Source: an uncultured Bacteroidota bacterium
Lineage (GTDB): Bacteria > Bacteroidota > Bacteroidia > Chitinophagales > Chitinophagaceae
Direction: 5' to 3'
NCBI GenBank assembly: GCA_903913355.1
Contig: CAIWKU010000188.1
Location: 1 to 7,133, forward strand
DNA: 7,133 nt
Both the position numbers and the translations under genes were made by a program. Shown here one piece after another: positions 1-5,648 of this stretch (its first letter is position 1; every line of letters starts with the position of its first letter). The notes under the pieces were generated by a model, which saw only the letters and a program-made list of their open reading frames with translations, did no database searches and had not been told where the DNA came from.

Positions 1-85
1 CAGCTTTTAATACATCAGCTAATTCCTGAACTTCTTTCACTGTTAAGCCTACTAATGTTTCGGCTAATGATTTTACGTCTGCCAT
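1..85 (-). CDS. rplL: 50S ribosomal protein bL12 (L7/L12), N-terminal fragment
   Basis: The first 28 codons are present; the rest lies beyond base 1. The start is the ATG at 85-83 and the reading begins MADVKSLAETLVGLTVKEVQ, the usual N-terminal dimerisation segment of L7/L12, which docks on the C-terminal helix of L10. L12 dimers form the flexible ribosomal stalk that recruits and stimulates GTPase factors such as EF-Tu and EF-G. It follows rplJ in the normal order, but the gap is unusually long (200 bases) and holds a hairpin and an inverted AT-rich repeat. No Shine-Dalgarno sequence precedes the start, as is common in Bacteroidota. Identity is secure despite the truncation, which is only a window edge. 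Confidence 0.95.
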   Translation of the reverse strand, partial: MADVKSLAETLVGLTVKEVQELADVLKA

Positions 86-100
86 GTTTTTCAATTTTTT

Positions 101-133
101 CCGTCTTCATATCAGGCTTGGCTGATCCGACGG
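101..133 (-). promoter_or_regulatory. Hairpin in the rplL leader
   Basis: On the transcribed strand CCGTC (133-129) can pair with GACGG (105-101), and inside it ATCAG (126-122) pairs with CTGAT (115-111) around a six-base loop. The structure ends 15 bases before the rplL start and is followed by a purine and A-rich stretch, not a U-tract, so it does not look like a terminator. A role in setting L12 yield relative to L10 (L12 is present in several copies per ribosome) or in RNA processing is inference only. Confidence 0.4.
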
Positions 134-162
134 AGGTTTAAAAAAATTTGATGTCTATTATT

Positions 163-283
163 AATTTGAAAATTTGAAAATTTGAAAATTTGAAAATTTT
201 CAAACCCGCTTTTCAGTTAATACATTTTTTATGAAAATTGATTATGCGCATTTTCAAATTGCCACATTTTCAAATTTTCAAAT
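163..283. repeat. AT-rich inverted repeat, AATTTGAA family, copy 1
   Basis: Positions 163-197 are tandem copies of the 8-mer AATTTGAA (four full units plus a remainder) running into a perfect 16-base palindrome at 189-204. After a 45-base unlike insert, positions 250-283 carry the inverted form, including TTTTCAAAT, then TTGCCACA, then further TTTTCAAAT units. The two arms can pair into a long A/U hairpin in RNA. The array lies between rplJ and rplL and stops two bases short of the rplJ stop codon. The 26 bases at 250-275 recur exactly in copy 2 before secE, which shows a dispersed family and not chance low complexity. Confidence 0.85.
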
Positions 284-285
284 GA

Positions 286-798
286 CTACTCAGCTACTGC
301 TCCGGCTGCTTTTTCATGATGGTGCAACAAAGCAGCCAACACTCTCTTAGCAGGTGATTGCAGTAATCCGATTACTTCACCGATCAGTTCATTCTTAGTC
401 TTGATCTTGGTTAATGCTACCAGGTTATTATCACCGGTGTATACATCGCCATTGATGAAAGCTGCTTTCAGGATAGGTTTTTCAACGTTTCCTGCTTTAC
501 GGAAAGAACTGATGATCAGGGCCGGTTCTTTTGGATTTTCAGAAAACATCAGTGCAGTTACATTGTGTAATGAATCGTAAATGCCTGCATATTTTTCTGC
601 ATCCAGAGATTCCAGTGCTTTGCGGATCAAAGTGTTTTTAGCCACTTTCATCTCTACCTGCTTATCAAAACAGGTACGACGCAGCTTGGAAACCTGTTCA
701 ACAGTTAATGCTTCTGTATCGGTAATATAAAAGTTATTATACTGAGCGAATTTCTCTTTCAGTACGCCTATTACCTCGTTTTTTTGATCTTTTGTCAT
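286..798 (-). CDS. rplJ: 50S ribosomal protein uL10
   Basis: A 170-residue protein of normal length for L10, the stalk base protein that binds 23S rRNA beside L11 and carries L12 dimers on its C-terminal helix. Visible features are the N-terminal RNA-binding domain with VAKNTLIRKAL at residues 52-62, and a C-terminal amphipathic helix near 137-158 (ELIGEVIGLLQSPAKRVLAA) that holds L12. The tail is His and Ala rich. The ATG at 798-796 gives the usual length and start. It lies 72 bases after rplA, and that gap can fold like an L10 leader, which suggests autogenous control by L10-L12 as in other bacteria. It is followed by a repeat-filled 200-base gap before rplL. Confidence 0.98.
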   Translation of the reverse strand: MTKDQKNEVIGVLKEKFAQYNNFYITDTEALTVEQVSKLRRTCFDKQVEMKVAKNTLIRKALESLDAEKYAGIYDSLHNVTALMFSENPKEPALIISSFRKAGNVEKPILKAAFINGDVYTGDNNLVALTKIKTKNELIGEVIGLLQSPAKRVLAALLHHHEKAAGAVAE

Positions 799-816
799 AA
801 CTAATTCTTTTTAAAA

Positions 817-869
817 CCCGGGTCACTTCCATCCACCTTCGCTAATGCATCAGTGGATAAATCACCAGG
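817..869 (-). promoter_or_regulatory. Candidate L10 leader (autoregulatory RNA before rplJ)
   Basis: The rplA-rplJ gap folds on the transcribed strand as a lower stem CCUGG (869-865) with CCGGG (821-817), an internal loop with UGAU on one side and GUGA on the other, and an upper stem AUCCAC (858-853) with GUGGAU (836-831) closed by a 16-base loop. The UGAU/GUGA loop resembles a kink-turn. L10 leaders are known to contain a kink-turn bound by the L10-L12 complex and to lie before rplJ, so position and shape agree. I could not run a covariance model; the fold is by eye. Confidence 0.55.
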
Positions 870-870
870 A

Positions 871-1563
871 TTAGTTCATTAATGATTTAGTGTCTAAGGT
901 AATACCCGGACTCATGGTGCTGGCCATACTAACGCCTTTCAGGTAAATTCCTTTGGCAGTAGATGGTTTCAATTTAATGATGGCATTGATGAGTTCAGCG
1001 CTGTTTTCTGCAATTTTATCAGAAGCAAAAGATACACGACCGATAGAAGCATGAACAATACCTGATTTATCTACTTTGAAAGCAATCTTTCCGCCTTTCA
1101 CTTCATTAACAGCACCGGCAACATCATTGGTTACGGTTCCTGTTTTTGGGTTTGGCATCAGGTTACGTGGACCCAGTACTTTACCGAGTTTACCTATTTT
1201 AGGCATCACGGAAGGAGTGGCAATGATAACATCCACATCTACCCAACCTGCTTCAATTTTTGTGATGAATTCATCCAGACCAACATAATCAGCACCTGCT
1301 TCTTTAGCAGCCGCTTCTTTATCCGGAGTGCAAAGCACCAATACTTTTTTTGTTTTACCGGTACCATGTGGTAATGATACGGTACCACGTACCTGCTGAT
1401 CCGCTTTCTTAGGATCTACACCCAAACGGATATGTAAATCAACGGAGCTGTCGAATTTGGTACAATTGATTTCTTTTACCAATGCAGATGCATCTTTCAG
1501 GGAATAAACTTTGTTTTTATCCACCTTAGCAACTGCTAGTTTTCTTTTTTTAGTAACTGACAT
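871..1563 (-). CDS. rplA: 50S ribosomal protein uL1
   Basis: A 230-residue protein of normal L1 length. L1 binds 23S rRNA to form the mobile L1 stalk that handles E-site tRNA, and in many bacteria it also represses its own operon by binding the rplK leader. The family signature is plain: GKLGKVLGPRNLMPNPKTG at residues 125-143, with VDLHIRLGVDPKKADQQVRG at 41-60 and the C-terminal SMASTMSPGITLD at 212-224. It starts at ATG 1563-1561, 23 bases after the rplK stop, so the two are co-transcribed. It is followed by the candidate L10 leader. Confidence 0.98.
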   Translation of the reverse strand: MSVTKKRKLAVAKVDKNKVYSLKDASALVKEINCTKFDSSVDLHIRLGVDPKKADQQVRGTVSLPHGTGKTKKVLVLCTPDKEAAAKEAGADYVGLDEFITKIEAGWVDVDVIIATPSVMPKIGKLGKVLGPRNLMPNPKTGTVTNDVAGAVNEVKGGKIAFKVDKSGIVHASIGRVSFASDKIAENSAELINAIIKLKPSTAKGIYLKGVSMASTMSPGITLDTKSLMN

Positions 1564-1586
1564 TTTCTACTATTTAAGGTGAATAA

Positions 1587-2030
1587 TTAGTTTTCCCAAG
1601 GGGCTTTTCCGTCAACGGTAATACCCATACTACGCGCAGTGCCGGCAACCATGCTCATCGCACTGTTGATAGTAAAAGCGTTCAGGTCAGACATCTTGTC
1701 TTTAGCGATAACTTCTACCTGTTCCCAGGTAACTTTACCTACTTTCTGACGATTGCTTTCCTTAGATCCGGATTGAATTTTTGCAGCTTCCATTAACTGG
1801 ACAGCAGCTGGGGCGGTTTTGATGATAAAGTCGAAAGACTTATCCGTATACACCGTAATTAAAACAGGAACTACTTTTCCCATTTTATCCTGGGTTCTTG
1901 CATTGAATTGTTTGCAGAACTCCATAATGTTCACACCCTTAGAACCGAGTGCGGGGCCTACCGGAGGCGCAGGATTGGCTTGACCACCTTTCACCTGCAG
2001 CTTCACGAAGCCAGAGATTTCTTTTGCCAT
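1587..2030 (-). CDS. rplK: 50S ribosomal protein uL11
   Basis: A 147-residue protein, close to the usual 140-148. L11 forms the GTPase-associated centre with L10, L12 and 23S rRNA; in many bacteria it is needed for RelA-dependent (p)ppGpp synthesis and it forms the thiostrepton site. The N-terminal domain has the invariant proline-rich segment PVGPALGSKGVNI at residues 23-35; the C-terminal RNA-binding domain ends with GTARSMGITV at 130-139. It is the first gene of the rplK-rplA-rplJ-rplL unit, with its own promoter about 90 bases upstream and a leader hairpin resembling an L1 site. The ATG at 2030-2028 matches the family N-terminus MAKEI. Confidence 0.98.
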   Translation of the reverse strand: MAKEISGFVKLQVKGGQANPAPPVGPALGSKGVNIMEFCKQFNARTQDKMGKVVPVLITVYTDKSFDFIIKTAPAAVQLMEAAKIQSGSKESNRQKVGKVTWEQVEVIAKDKMSDLNAFTINSAMSMVAGTARSMGITVDGKAPWEN

Positions 2031-2043
2031 TTTTATAAGATTT

Positions 2044-2084
2044 AATTGGTAATAGCGTCAGGCTTTTGGCCTGACTCCCAAATT
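2044..2084 (-). promoter_or_regulatory. Candidate L1-binding leader before rplK
   Basis: The transcribed strand holds a perfect 7-base stem GUCAGGC (2075-2069) with GCCUGAC (2063-2057) around a CAAAA loop. Beneath it is an asymmetric internal loop, GA on the 5' side and GCUAUUA on the 3' side, closed by UUGG (2081-2078) with CCAA (2049-2046). This two-helix, asymmetric-loop design, with GGGAG on one side and UUACC on the other, resembles the L1 site in 23S rRNA (GGGAG opposite AAUACC). L1 repression of the L11-L1 operon through such a leader is known in other bacteria. The assignment here is inference from shape and position. Confidence 0.55.
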
Positions 2085-2117
2085 CAATCATTCTTTTGTA
2101 AAGAACTTTTGGGGCGG

Positions 2118-2147
2118 CAAAGGTAAATAAATTATCGATTCTTCCAA
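2118..2147 (-). promoter_or_regulatory. Promoter of the rplKAJL unit
   Basis: On the minus strand TTG (2147-2145), a 19-base spacer and TACCTTTG (2125-2118) match the Bacteroidota housekeeping promoter, TTTG or TTG at -33 and TAnnTTTG at -7. Transcription would start near 2112, leaving a leader of roughly 80 bases that contains the candidate L1 site. It lies just beyond the nusG terminator, so it begins an independent unit. Confidence 0.75.
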
Positions 2148-2234
2148 GTAAAACAAGGGATAATCCCAATAATTTATGGCATTTCAGCTGAAAAAAAGGG
2201 CTTTTCAGTGACTTTACAGCGGGTATTCTATAAA

Positions 2235-2260
2235 AAAGCCGGGATAGGGGTCCCGGCTTT
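2235..2260 (-). terminator. Rho-independent terminator after nusG
   Basis: A perfect 10-base stem, AAAGCCGGGA paired with TCCCGGCTTT, with a six-base loop, lies 21 bases after the nusG stop. On the minus strand the descending arm runs straight into six Ts (2237-2232), a canonical intrinsic terminator. It separates the tRNA-Trp-secE-nusG unit from rplK. Confidence 0.9.
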
Positions 2261-2281
2261 CAAAAATTTGCAGATGAATTT

Positions 2282-2890
2282 TTAATTCAGTTTTTCTACC
2301 TGCATATAGCTCAGTTCCACAGGTGTAGAACGGCCGAATATTTTTACAGTTACTTTCAGTTTTTTCTTCTCATCATTTACATCTTCGATCACACCGTTAA
2401 AGTCGTTGAAAGGTCCTTCAATAATCTTGATAGTTTCACCAACAATAAATGGTTCACTCATGGTAACACCCTGGTCGTTCATCTCATCCACCTTACCCAG
2501 CATTTTATTCACTTCACTCTTACGTAATGAAATGATATTGCCTTTAGATCCTTTTCCATCGGTTAGAAAGTGCATTACATTACTGATATTGCTGATATGC
2601 AAAACAATATCATCCGTCAATTTTCCATCCAATACTTCCATCATCACATAACCGGGGAAATAGTTTTTCTCGCGCATTACTTTTTTACCGTTCTGCACTT
2701 TATACACTTTCTCCATAGGCAGAAATATCTGTTTGATAATTTCCTGCCAGCCGCTTCGGATAATATCTTTATCAAGATATTCCTTCACCTTGCGTTCTTT
2801 ACCACTCACCACGCGCAATACATACCATTTGGTTTCAGGCTGTAGTGCCGCAACTGCTTCAACTACCGGTGCTTCTATTACTGGTTCCAT
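2282..2890 (-). CDS. nusG: Transcription termination/antitermination factor NusG
   Basis: A 202-residue protein. NusG binds the clamp of RNA polymerase through its NGN domain to promote processive elongation, and its KOW domain contacts ribosomal protein S10 or Rho. The NGN domain starts at KWYVLRVVSGKERKVKEYL (residues 21-39) and includes FPGYVMMEV at 78-86; the KOW domain covers about 147-202 (GETIKIIEGPFNDFNGVIED, then FGRSTPVEL at 185-193). The first 20 residues (Glu, Ala and Val rich) are an extension ahead of the NGN fold. It follows secE by six bases and ends at an intrinsic terminator, so secE and nusG are one unit. Confidence 0.98.
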   Translation of the reverse strand: MEPVIEAPVVEAVAALQPETKWYVLRVVSGKERKVKEYLDKDIIRSGWQEIIKQIFLPMEKVYKVQNGKKVMREKNYFPGYVMMEVLDGKLTDDIVLHISNISNVMHFLTDGKGSKGNIISLRKSEVNKMLGKVDEMNDQGVTMSEPFIVGETIKIIEGPFNDFNGVIEDVNDEKKKLKVTVKIFGRSTPVELSYMQVEKLN

Positions 2891-2896
2891 GCTGTT

Positions 2897-3091
2897 CTAC
2901 TTAAATAATGAATAAATCAGCTTCAACAATTGGTTACTGGAAAAATCCATCACCCATACCATCGCTGTAATGATAATCGTAGCCACCAATACAATCACTG
3001 TACTCTGCTGTAATTGCGTCCAGGTAGGCCAGGTTACTTTCTCCAGCAACTCATGGTAACTTTCTTTGAAATAGGTAGCTATCTTGTTCAT
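2897..3091 (-). CDS. secE: Preprotein translocase subunit SecE
   Basis: A 64-residue single-span SecE, the clamp subunit that stabilises SecY in the inner-membrane translocon. After an amphipathic N-terminal helix comes the conserved EKVTWPTW at residues 17-24, then one membrane span at about 31-50 (STVIVLVATIIITAMVWVMD). This is the short form usual outside the gamma-proteobacteria. I chose ATG 3091-3089 (MNKIATYFKE). A longer in-frame ORF from 3136 adds 15 residues, but those are translated from the AATTTGAA repeat and precede the conserved start, so they are very unlikely to be coding. The gene ends in TAG six bases before nusG. Confidence 0.95.
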   Translation of the reverse strand: MNKIATYFKESYHELLEKVTWPTWTQLQQSTVIVLVATIIITAMVWVMDFSSNQLLKLIYSLFK

Positions 3092-3097
3092 TAGGTC

Positions 3098-3210
3098 AAT
3101 TTGAAAATTTGAAAATTTGAAAATTTGAAAATGCAAATTAAAAACCTGAGGTGTTCACATTCCTTAATCGAAGTGAATTTTCAAATTTTCAAATTGCCAC
3201 ATTTTCAAAT
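3098..3210. repeat. AT-rich inverted repeat, AATTTGAA family, copy 2
   Basis: Positions 3098-3132 are four and a fraction tandem units of AATTTGAA; positions 3177-3210 hold the inverted form with the TTGCCACA linker. Bases 3185-3210 match copy 1 exactly over 26 bases. The 44-base insert can form its own small stem (TTCAC at 3154-3158 with GTGAA at 3173-3177). The array ends six bases before the secE start and begins eight bases after tRNA-Trp, so it makes up almost the whole spacer and the secE leader. Confidence 0.85.
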
Positions 3211-3217
3211 TATTCAG

Positions 3218-3289
3218 CACGGGCACTAGGATTCGAACCCAGATCGAAGGTTTTGGAGACCTCTATACTAACCGTTGTACGATGCCCGT
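3218..3289 (-). tRNA. trnW: tRNA-Trp (anticodon CCA)
   Basis: A 72-base cloverleaf. The acceptor stem ACGGGCA pairs with TGCCCGT, the anticodon stem GAGGT with ACCTT around the loop CTCCAAA, which gives CCA for UGG codons, and the T arm is CTGGG-TTCGAAT-CCTAG. The discriminator base is G, as in bacterial tRNA-Trp. The CCA tail is not encoded. It sits between tuf and secE. Confidence 0.97.
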
Positions 3290-3294
3290 AGAAA

Positions 3295-3332
3295 ACTAAA
3301 AGCTATCCCGAGTAATCGGAACAGCTTTTAGT
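3295..3332 (-). terminator. Long hairpin between tuf and tRNA-Trp, possible terminator
   Basis: A perfect 10-base outer stem (ACTAAAAGCT at 3295-3304 with AGCTTTTAGT at 3323-3332) encloses an inner four-base stem, CCGA with TCGG. On the minus strand the descending arm ends in AGTTTTCT, a short U-tract, so it could terminate tuf transcription. It lies only five bases before tRNA-Trp and just after a candidate promoter, so it might instead act as a leader or processing structure. No comparable hairpin with a clear U-tract is seen nearer tuf. Confidence 0.55.
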
Positions 3333-3341
3333 AGTATGTTA

Positions 3342-3369
3342 CAAATGTAAGGAAAACATTTGTTTTCAA
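3342..3369 (-). promoter_or_regulatory. Candidate promoter for tRNA-Trp, secE and nusG
   Basis: On the minus strand TTG (3369-3367), a 17-base spacer and TACATTTG (3349-3342) fit the Bacteroidota consensus, with the spacer at the short end. The start would fall near 3335, at the edge of the 3295-3332 hairpin. It would allow tRNA-Trp, secE and nusG to be expressed apart from tuf. Confidence 0.5.
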
Positions 3370-3371
3370 GT

Positions 3372-3391
3372 GATACCGCTTTCGCGGAATC
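3372..3391 (-). other. Small GAAA-loop hairpin just after the tuf stop
   Basis: The transcribed strand reads GATTCCGC-GAAA-GCGGTATC: seven base pairs with one T-T mismatch, closed by a GAAA tetraloop, two bases after the tuf stop codon. No U-tract follows. It may protect or define the tuf mRNA 3' end; the role is not shown. Confidence 0.4.
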
Positions 3392-3393
3392 GC

Positions 3394-4584
3394 TTATTTT
3401 AAGATTTCAGTAACCTGTCCGGCACCTACTGTACGTCCACCTTCGCGGATAGCGAATTTCAGACCTTTCTCCATCGCAATTGGCTGGATCAGTTTTACAG
3501 TCAGGTTGATGTTATCACCAGGCATCACCATTTCAGTTCCTTCTGGTAAAGTAACTTCACCAGTTACATCCGTAGTACGGAAATAGAACTGAGGACGGTA
3601 TTTATTAAAGAATGGAGTGTGACGTCCACCTTCTTCTTTGCTCAATACATACACTTCACCTTTGAATTCTGTGTGCGGAGTGATAGAACCTGGTTTGCAT
3701 AATACCATACCACGACGGATCTGGCTTTTTTCAATACCACGTAATAACAGACCTGCATTATCTCCGGCTTCACCTTCATCCAATAATTTCTTGAACATTT
3801 CCACACCGGTTACGGTTGAACTCAAAGGAGCTTCCATCAGACCAACGATCTCGATAGCTTCACCCACTTTGATACGACCACGCTCGATACGACCGGTTGC
3901 AACGGTACCACGACCAGTGATAGAGAATACATCTTCCACACTCATCAGGAACGGTAAATCAACAGGACGAGGAGGCAATGGAATGTAAGTATCAACGGCT
4001 TCCATCAGTTCGTCGATCTTGGCAACCCATTTTGGATCTTCAGCAAGTGCACCTGTTGCAGAACCCTGGATAATTGGTGTGTTATCACCATCGAAACCGT
4101 AAGAAGTCAGCAATTCACGAACTTCCATTTCAACCAGTTCCAATAATTCAGGATCGTCAACCAGATCCACTTTATTCATGAAAACAACAATACGTGGTAC
4201 ACCTACCTGGCGAGCCAACAGAATGTGTTCTTTTGTTTGAGGCATTGGTCCGTCTGTAGCGGCCACAACTAAAATCGCACCATCCATCTGTGCAGCACCG
4301 GTGATCATGTTTTTCACATAATCCGCGTGACCTGGACAGTCAACGTGTGCATAGTGACGGTTAGCTGTTTGGTACTCAACGTGAGCAGTATTGATGGTGA
4401 TACCACGCTCTTTTTCTTCGGGCGCACCATCGATCTCATCATATTTTTTCGCCACATTACCCATACCTTTTTTAGACAAGATCATAGTAATAGCTGCGGT
4501 TAAAGTAGTTTTACCATGGTCAACGTGACCAATGGTACCTACGTTTACGTGAGGTTTTTCCCTCTTAAAGGTCTCTTTTGCCAT
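3394..4584 (-). CDS. tuf: Elongation factor Tu
   Basis: A full-length 396-residue EF-Tu, the cytosolic GTPase that carries aminoacyl-tRNA to the ribosomal A site. All G motifs are intact: GHVDHGKT at residues 19-26, the switch I threonine in RGITI (60-64), DCPGH at 82-86, NKVD at 137-140 and GSA near 174-176. Domains 2 and 3 follow (ITGRGTVATGRIERG and the C-terminal GGRTVGAGQVT). The 121-base leader after tRNA-Thr(GGU) has no Shine-Dalgarno sequence. The gene follows four tRNA genes in the E. coli tufB order, and is probably co-transcribed with them from the promoter at 5435-5463. Whether a second tuf copy exists cannot be told here. Confidence 0.99.
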   Translation of the reverse strand: MAKETFKREKPHVNVGTIGHVDHGKTTLTAAITMILSKKGMGNVAKKYDEIDGAPEEKERGITINTAHVEYQTANRHYAHVDCPGHADYVKNMITGAAQMDGAILVVAATDGPMPQTKEHILLARQVGVPRIVVFMNKVDLVDDPELLELVEMEVRELLTSYGFDGDNTPIIQGSATGALAEDPKWVAKIDELMEAVDTYIPLPPRPVDLPFLMSVEDVFSITGRGTVATGRIERGRIKVGEAIEIVGLMEAPLSSTVTGVEMFKKLLDEGEAGDNAGLLLRGIEKSQIRRGMVLCKPGSITPHTEFKGEVYVLSKEEGGRHTPFFNKYRPQFYFRTTDVTGEVTLPEGTEMVMPGDNINLTVKLIQPIAMEKGLKFAIREGGRTVGAGQVTEILK

Positions 4585-4705
4585 TTTTATCGATTTTTAG
4601 TTGTGTTTTAAAATTTGAGGCCATTTTACCGGCCAGGTTTATTGTTTGCTTGTATTCTACTTGTATTCCTGCTACAAATCTACTCTTTCCTGCTTATTCT
4701 TAATG

Positions 4706-4777
4706 AGCCGTTAGTGAGAATCGAACTCACGACCTCTTCCCTACCAAGGAAGTGCTCTACCCCTGAGCTACAACGGC
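4706..4777 (-). tRNA. trnT: tRNA-Thr (anticodon GGT)
   Basis: A 72-base cloverleaf. Acceptor GCCGTTG with TAACGGC, anticodon stem CTTCC with GGAAG around the loop TTGGTAG (GGT, reading ACC and ACU), T arm GTGAG-TTCGATT-CTCAC, discriminator T. No encoded CCA. It is the last tRNA before tuf, the place of thrT in E. coli. Confidence 0.97.
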
Positions 4778-4793
4778 ATTAACTCAGTTTAAA

Positions 4794-4863
4794 GTTTGGG
4801 GTTTGGCATTTGGTGTTTGGGGTTACACTCCAAACCCCGAACACCAAACGCCAAACCCTAAAC
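4794..4863. repeat. G-rich GTTTGGGG inverted repeat, copy 1
   Basis: A 31-base arm (4794-4824), built from GTTTGGGG and GTTTGG units, is matched by an inverted arm at 4833-4863 with only three mismatches, all transitions, around an eight-base loop. It fills the spacer between tRNA-Thr(GGU) and tRNA-Gly. Each strand carries a G-run arm with two GG and one or two GGGG or GGG tracts, so a two-layer G-quadruplex is an alternative fold. Some mismatches would be G-U pairs in RNA. Confidence 0.85.
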
Positions 4864-4872
4864 ACTCTCGTG

Positions 4873-4945
4873 AGCGGAAGACGAGGGTCGAACTCGCGAC
4901 CTATAGCTTGGAAGGCTATCGCTCTACCAATTGAGCTACTTCCGC
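4873..4945 (-). tRNA. trnG: tRNA-Gly (anticodon TCC)
   Basis: A 73-base cloverleaf. Acceptor GCGGAAG with CTTCCGC, anticodon stem ATAGC with GCTAT around the loop CTTCCAA (TCC, reading GGA and GGG), T arm CGAG-TTCGACC-CTCG, discriminator T. No encoded CCA. It matches glyT in position and anticodon. Confidence 0.97.
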
Positions 4946-4950
4946 TTATT

Positions 4951-5066
4951 AATTTGAAAATTTGAAAATATGGTAATTTGAAAATTACCTCAAAATCAAA
5001 TGATCTTTAAAGAACTTAACCAACCTAATTTTCAAATTTTCAAATTGACTCATTTTCAAATTGAAA
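4951..5066. repeat. AT-rich inverted repeat, AATTTGAA family, copy 3 (diverged)
   Basis: Positions 4951-4985 carry AATTTGAA units interrupted by ATGGT; positions 5027-5066 carry the inverted form with linker TTGACTCA where the other copies have TTGCCACA. The 41-base insert differs from those of copies 1 and 2. It fills the spacer between tRNA-Gly and tRNA-Tyr, reaching to within five bases of the former and three of the latter. Confidence 0.8.
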
Positions 5067-5068
5067 AG

Positions 5069-5151
<83 letters not shown>

Positions 5152-5155
5152 CTTT

Positions 5156-5213
5156 TGGTTTGGGGTTTGGTGTTGATGGTTTGGGGTTAACGCCAAACTC
5201 CAAACCCAAAACT
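5156..5213. repeat. G-rich GTTTGGGG inverted repeat, copy 2 (diverged)
   Basis: The left side consists of GGTTTGGGGTTTGG-type units, and the right side of their complement. The best inner hairpin pairs 5178-5188 with 5196-5206 with one mismatch over 11 bases; the outer part pairs less well than in copy 1. It occupies the spacer between tRNA-Tyr and tRNA-Thr(UGU) and is clearly the same family as 4794-4863. Confidence 0.75.
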
Positions 5214-5229
5214 CCTAACTGCTTTACTG

Positions 5230-5302
5230 AGCCGAAGATGGGACTCGAACCCGCGACCTGCTGATTACAAATCAGCTGCTCTACCAGCTGAGCTACTTCG
5301 GC
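5230..5302 (-). tRNA. trnT: tRNA-Thr (anticodon TGT)
   Basis: A 73-base cloverleaf. Acceptor GCCGAAG with CTTCGGC, anticodon stem GCTGA with TCAGC around the loop TTTGTAA (TGT, reading ACA and ACG), T arm CGGG-TTCGAGT-CCC, discriminator T. It is the first gene of the tRNA-tuf unit, the place of thrU in E. coli, about 130 bases after the candidate promoter. Confidence 0.97.
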
Positions 5303-5434
5303 ATATTTTCTGGATTCAGTAGCGGAAAACCCTGCTATTTGGCTGTATTTTTAAAAATTGTCTGGTATTTCAATTTCCAAATCAAGCCTTCCAAAAATCA
5401 AAAACACAAAGAACTATCCCATTTTTTGGGATGG

Positions 5435-5463
5435 CAAAGGTAATGGAAAACTTAATTCAGCAA
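5435..5463 (-). promoter_or_regulatory. Promoter of the tRNA-tuf operon
   Basis: On the minus strand TTTTG (TTG at 5463-5461), an 18-base spacer and TACCTTTG (5442-5435) match the Bacteroidota consensus. The -7 element is identical to that of the rplK promoter, and both are followed by GCC or GCCGCC. The expected start near 5429 lies in the ATCCCA/TGGGAT hairpin, about 127 bases before tRNA-Thr(UGU). Confidence 0.7.
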
Positions 5464-5648
5464 AATTTTGGTTCGAAAATTTTCAGGCAGTTTTCAACAG
5501 GTTTTACCTATATCCCCCAAAAAGCCATTTATACGGGTATTTTCAGGCAACTAATTCCCTGGTATTACCGGGTTCTCTAACTGGGTAATTTCACCAATAA
5601 ATGGCTAAATACACAGATAGAGGTTTTCTTCGTATTCCCGTCGTATTT

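Noticed and set aside
163..204. CRISPR-like or simple satellite array
   Set aside because: The units are 8 bases with no spacers between them and come in inverted pairs, so this is not a CRISPR array.
1939..2169. Minus-strand open frame over the rplK start and promoter
   Set aside because: It overlaps rplK in another frame and runs through the promoter and leader; no family resemblance.
4675..4682. TAGATTTG, a possible -7 element before tuf on the minus strand
   Set aside because: The -7 matches TAnnTTTG but there is no TTG at the right distance (ATT at 19 bases), so I did not call an internal tuf promoter.
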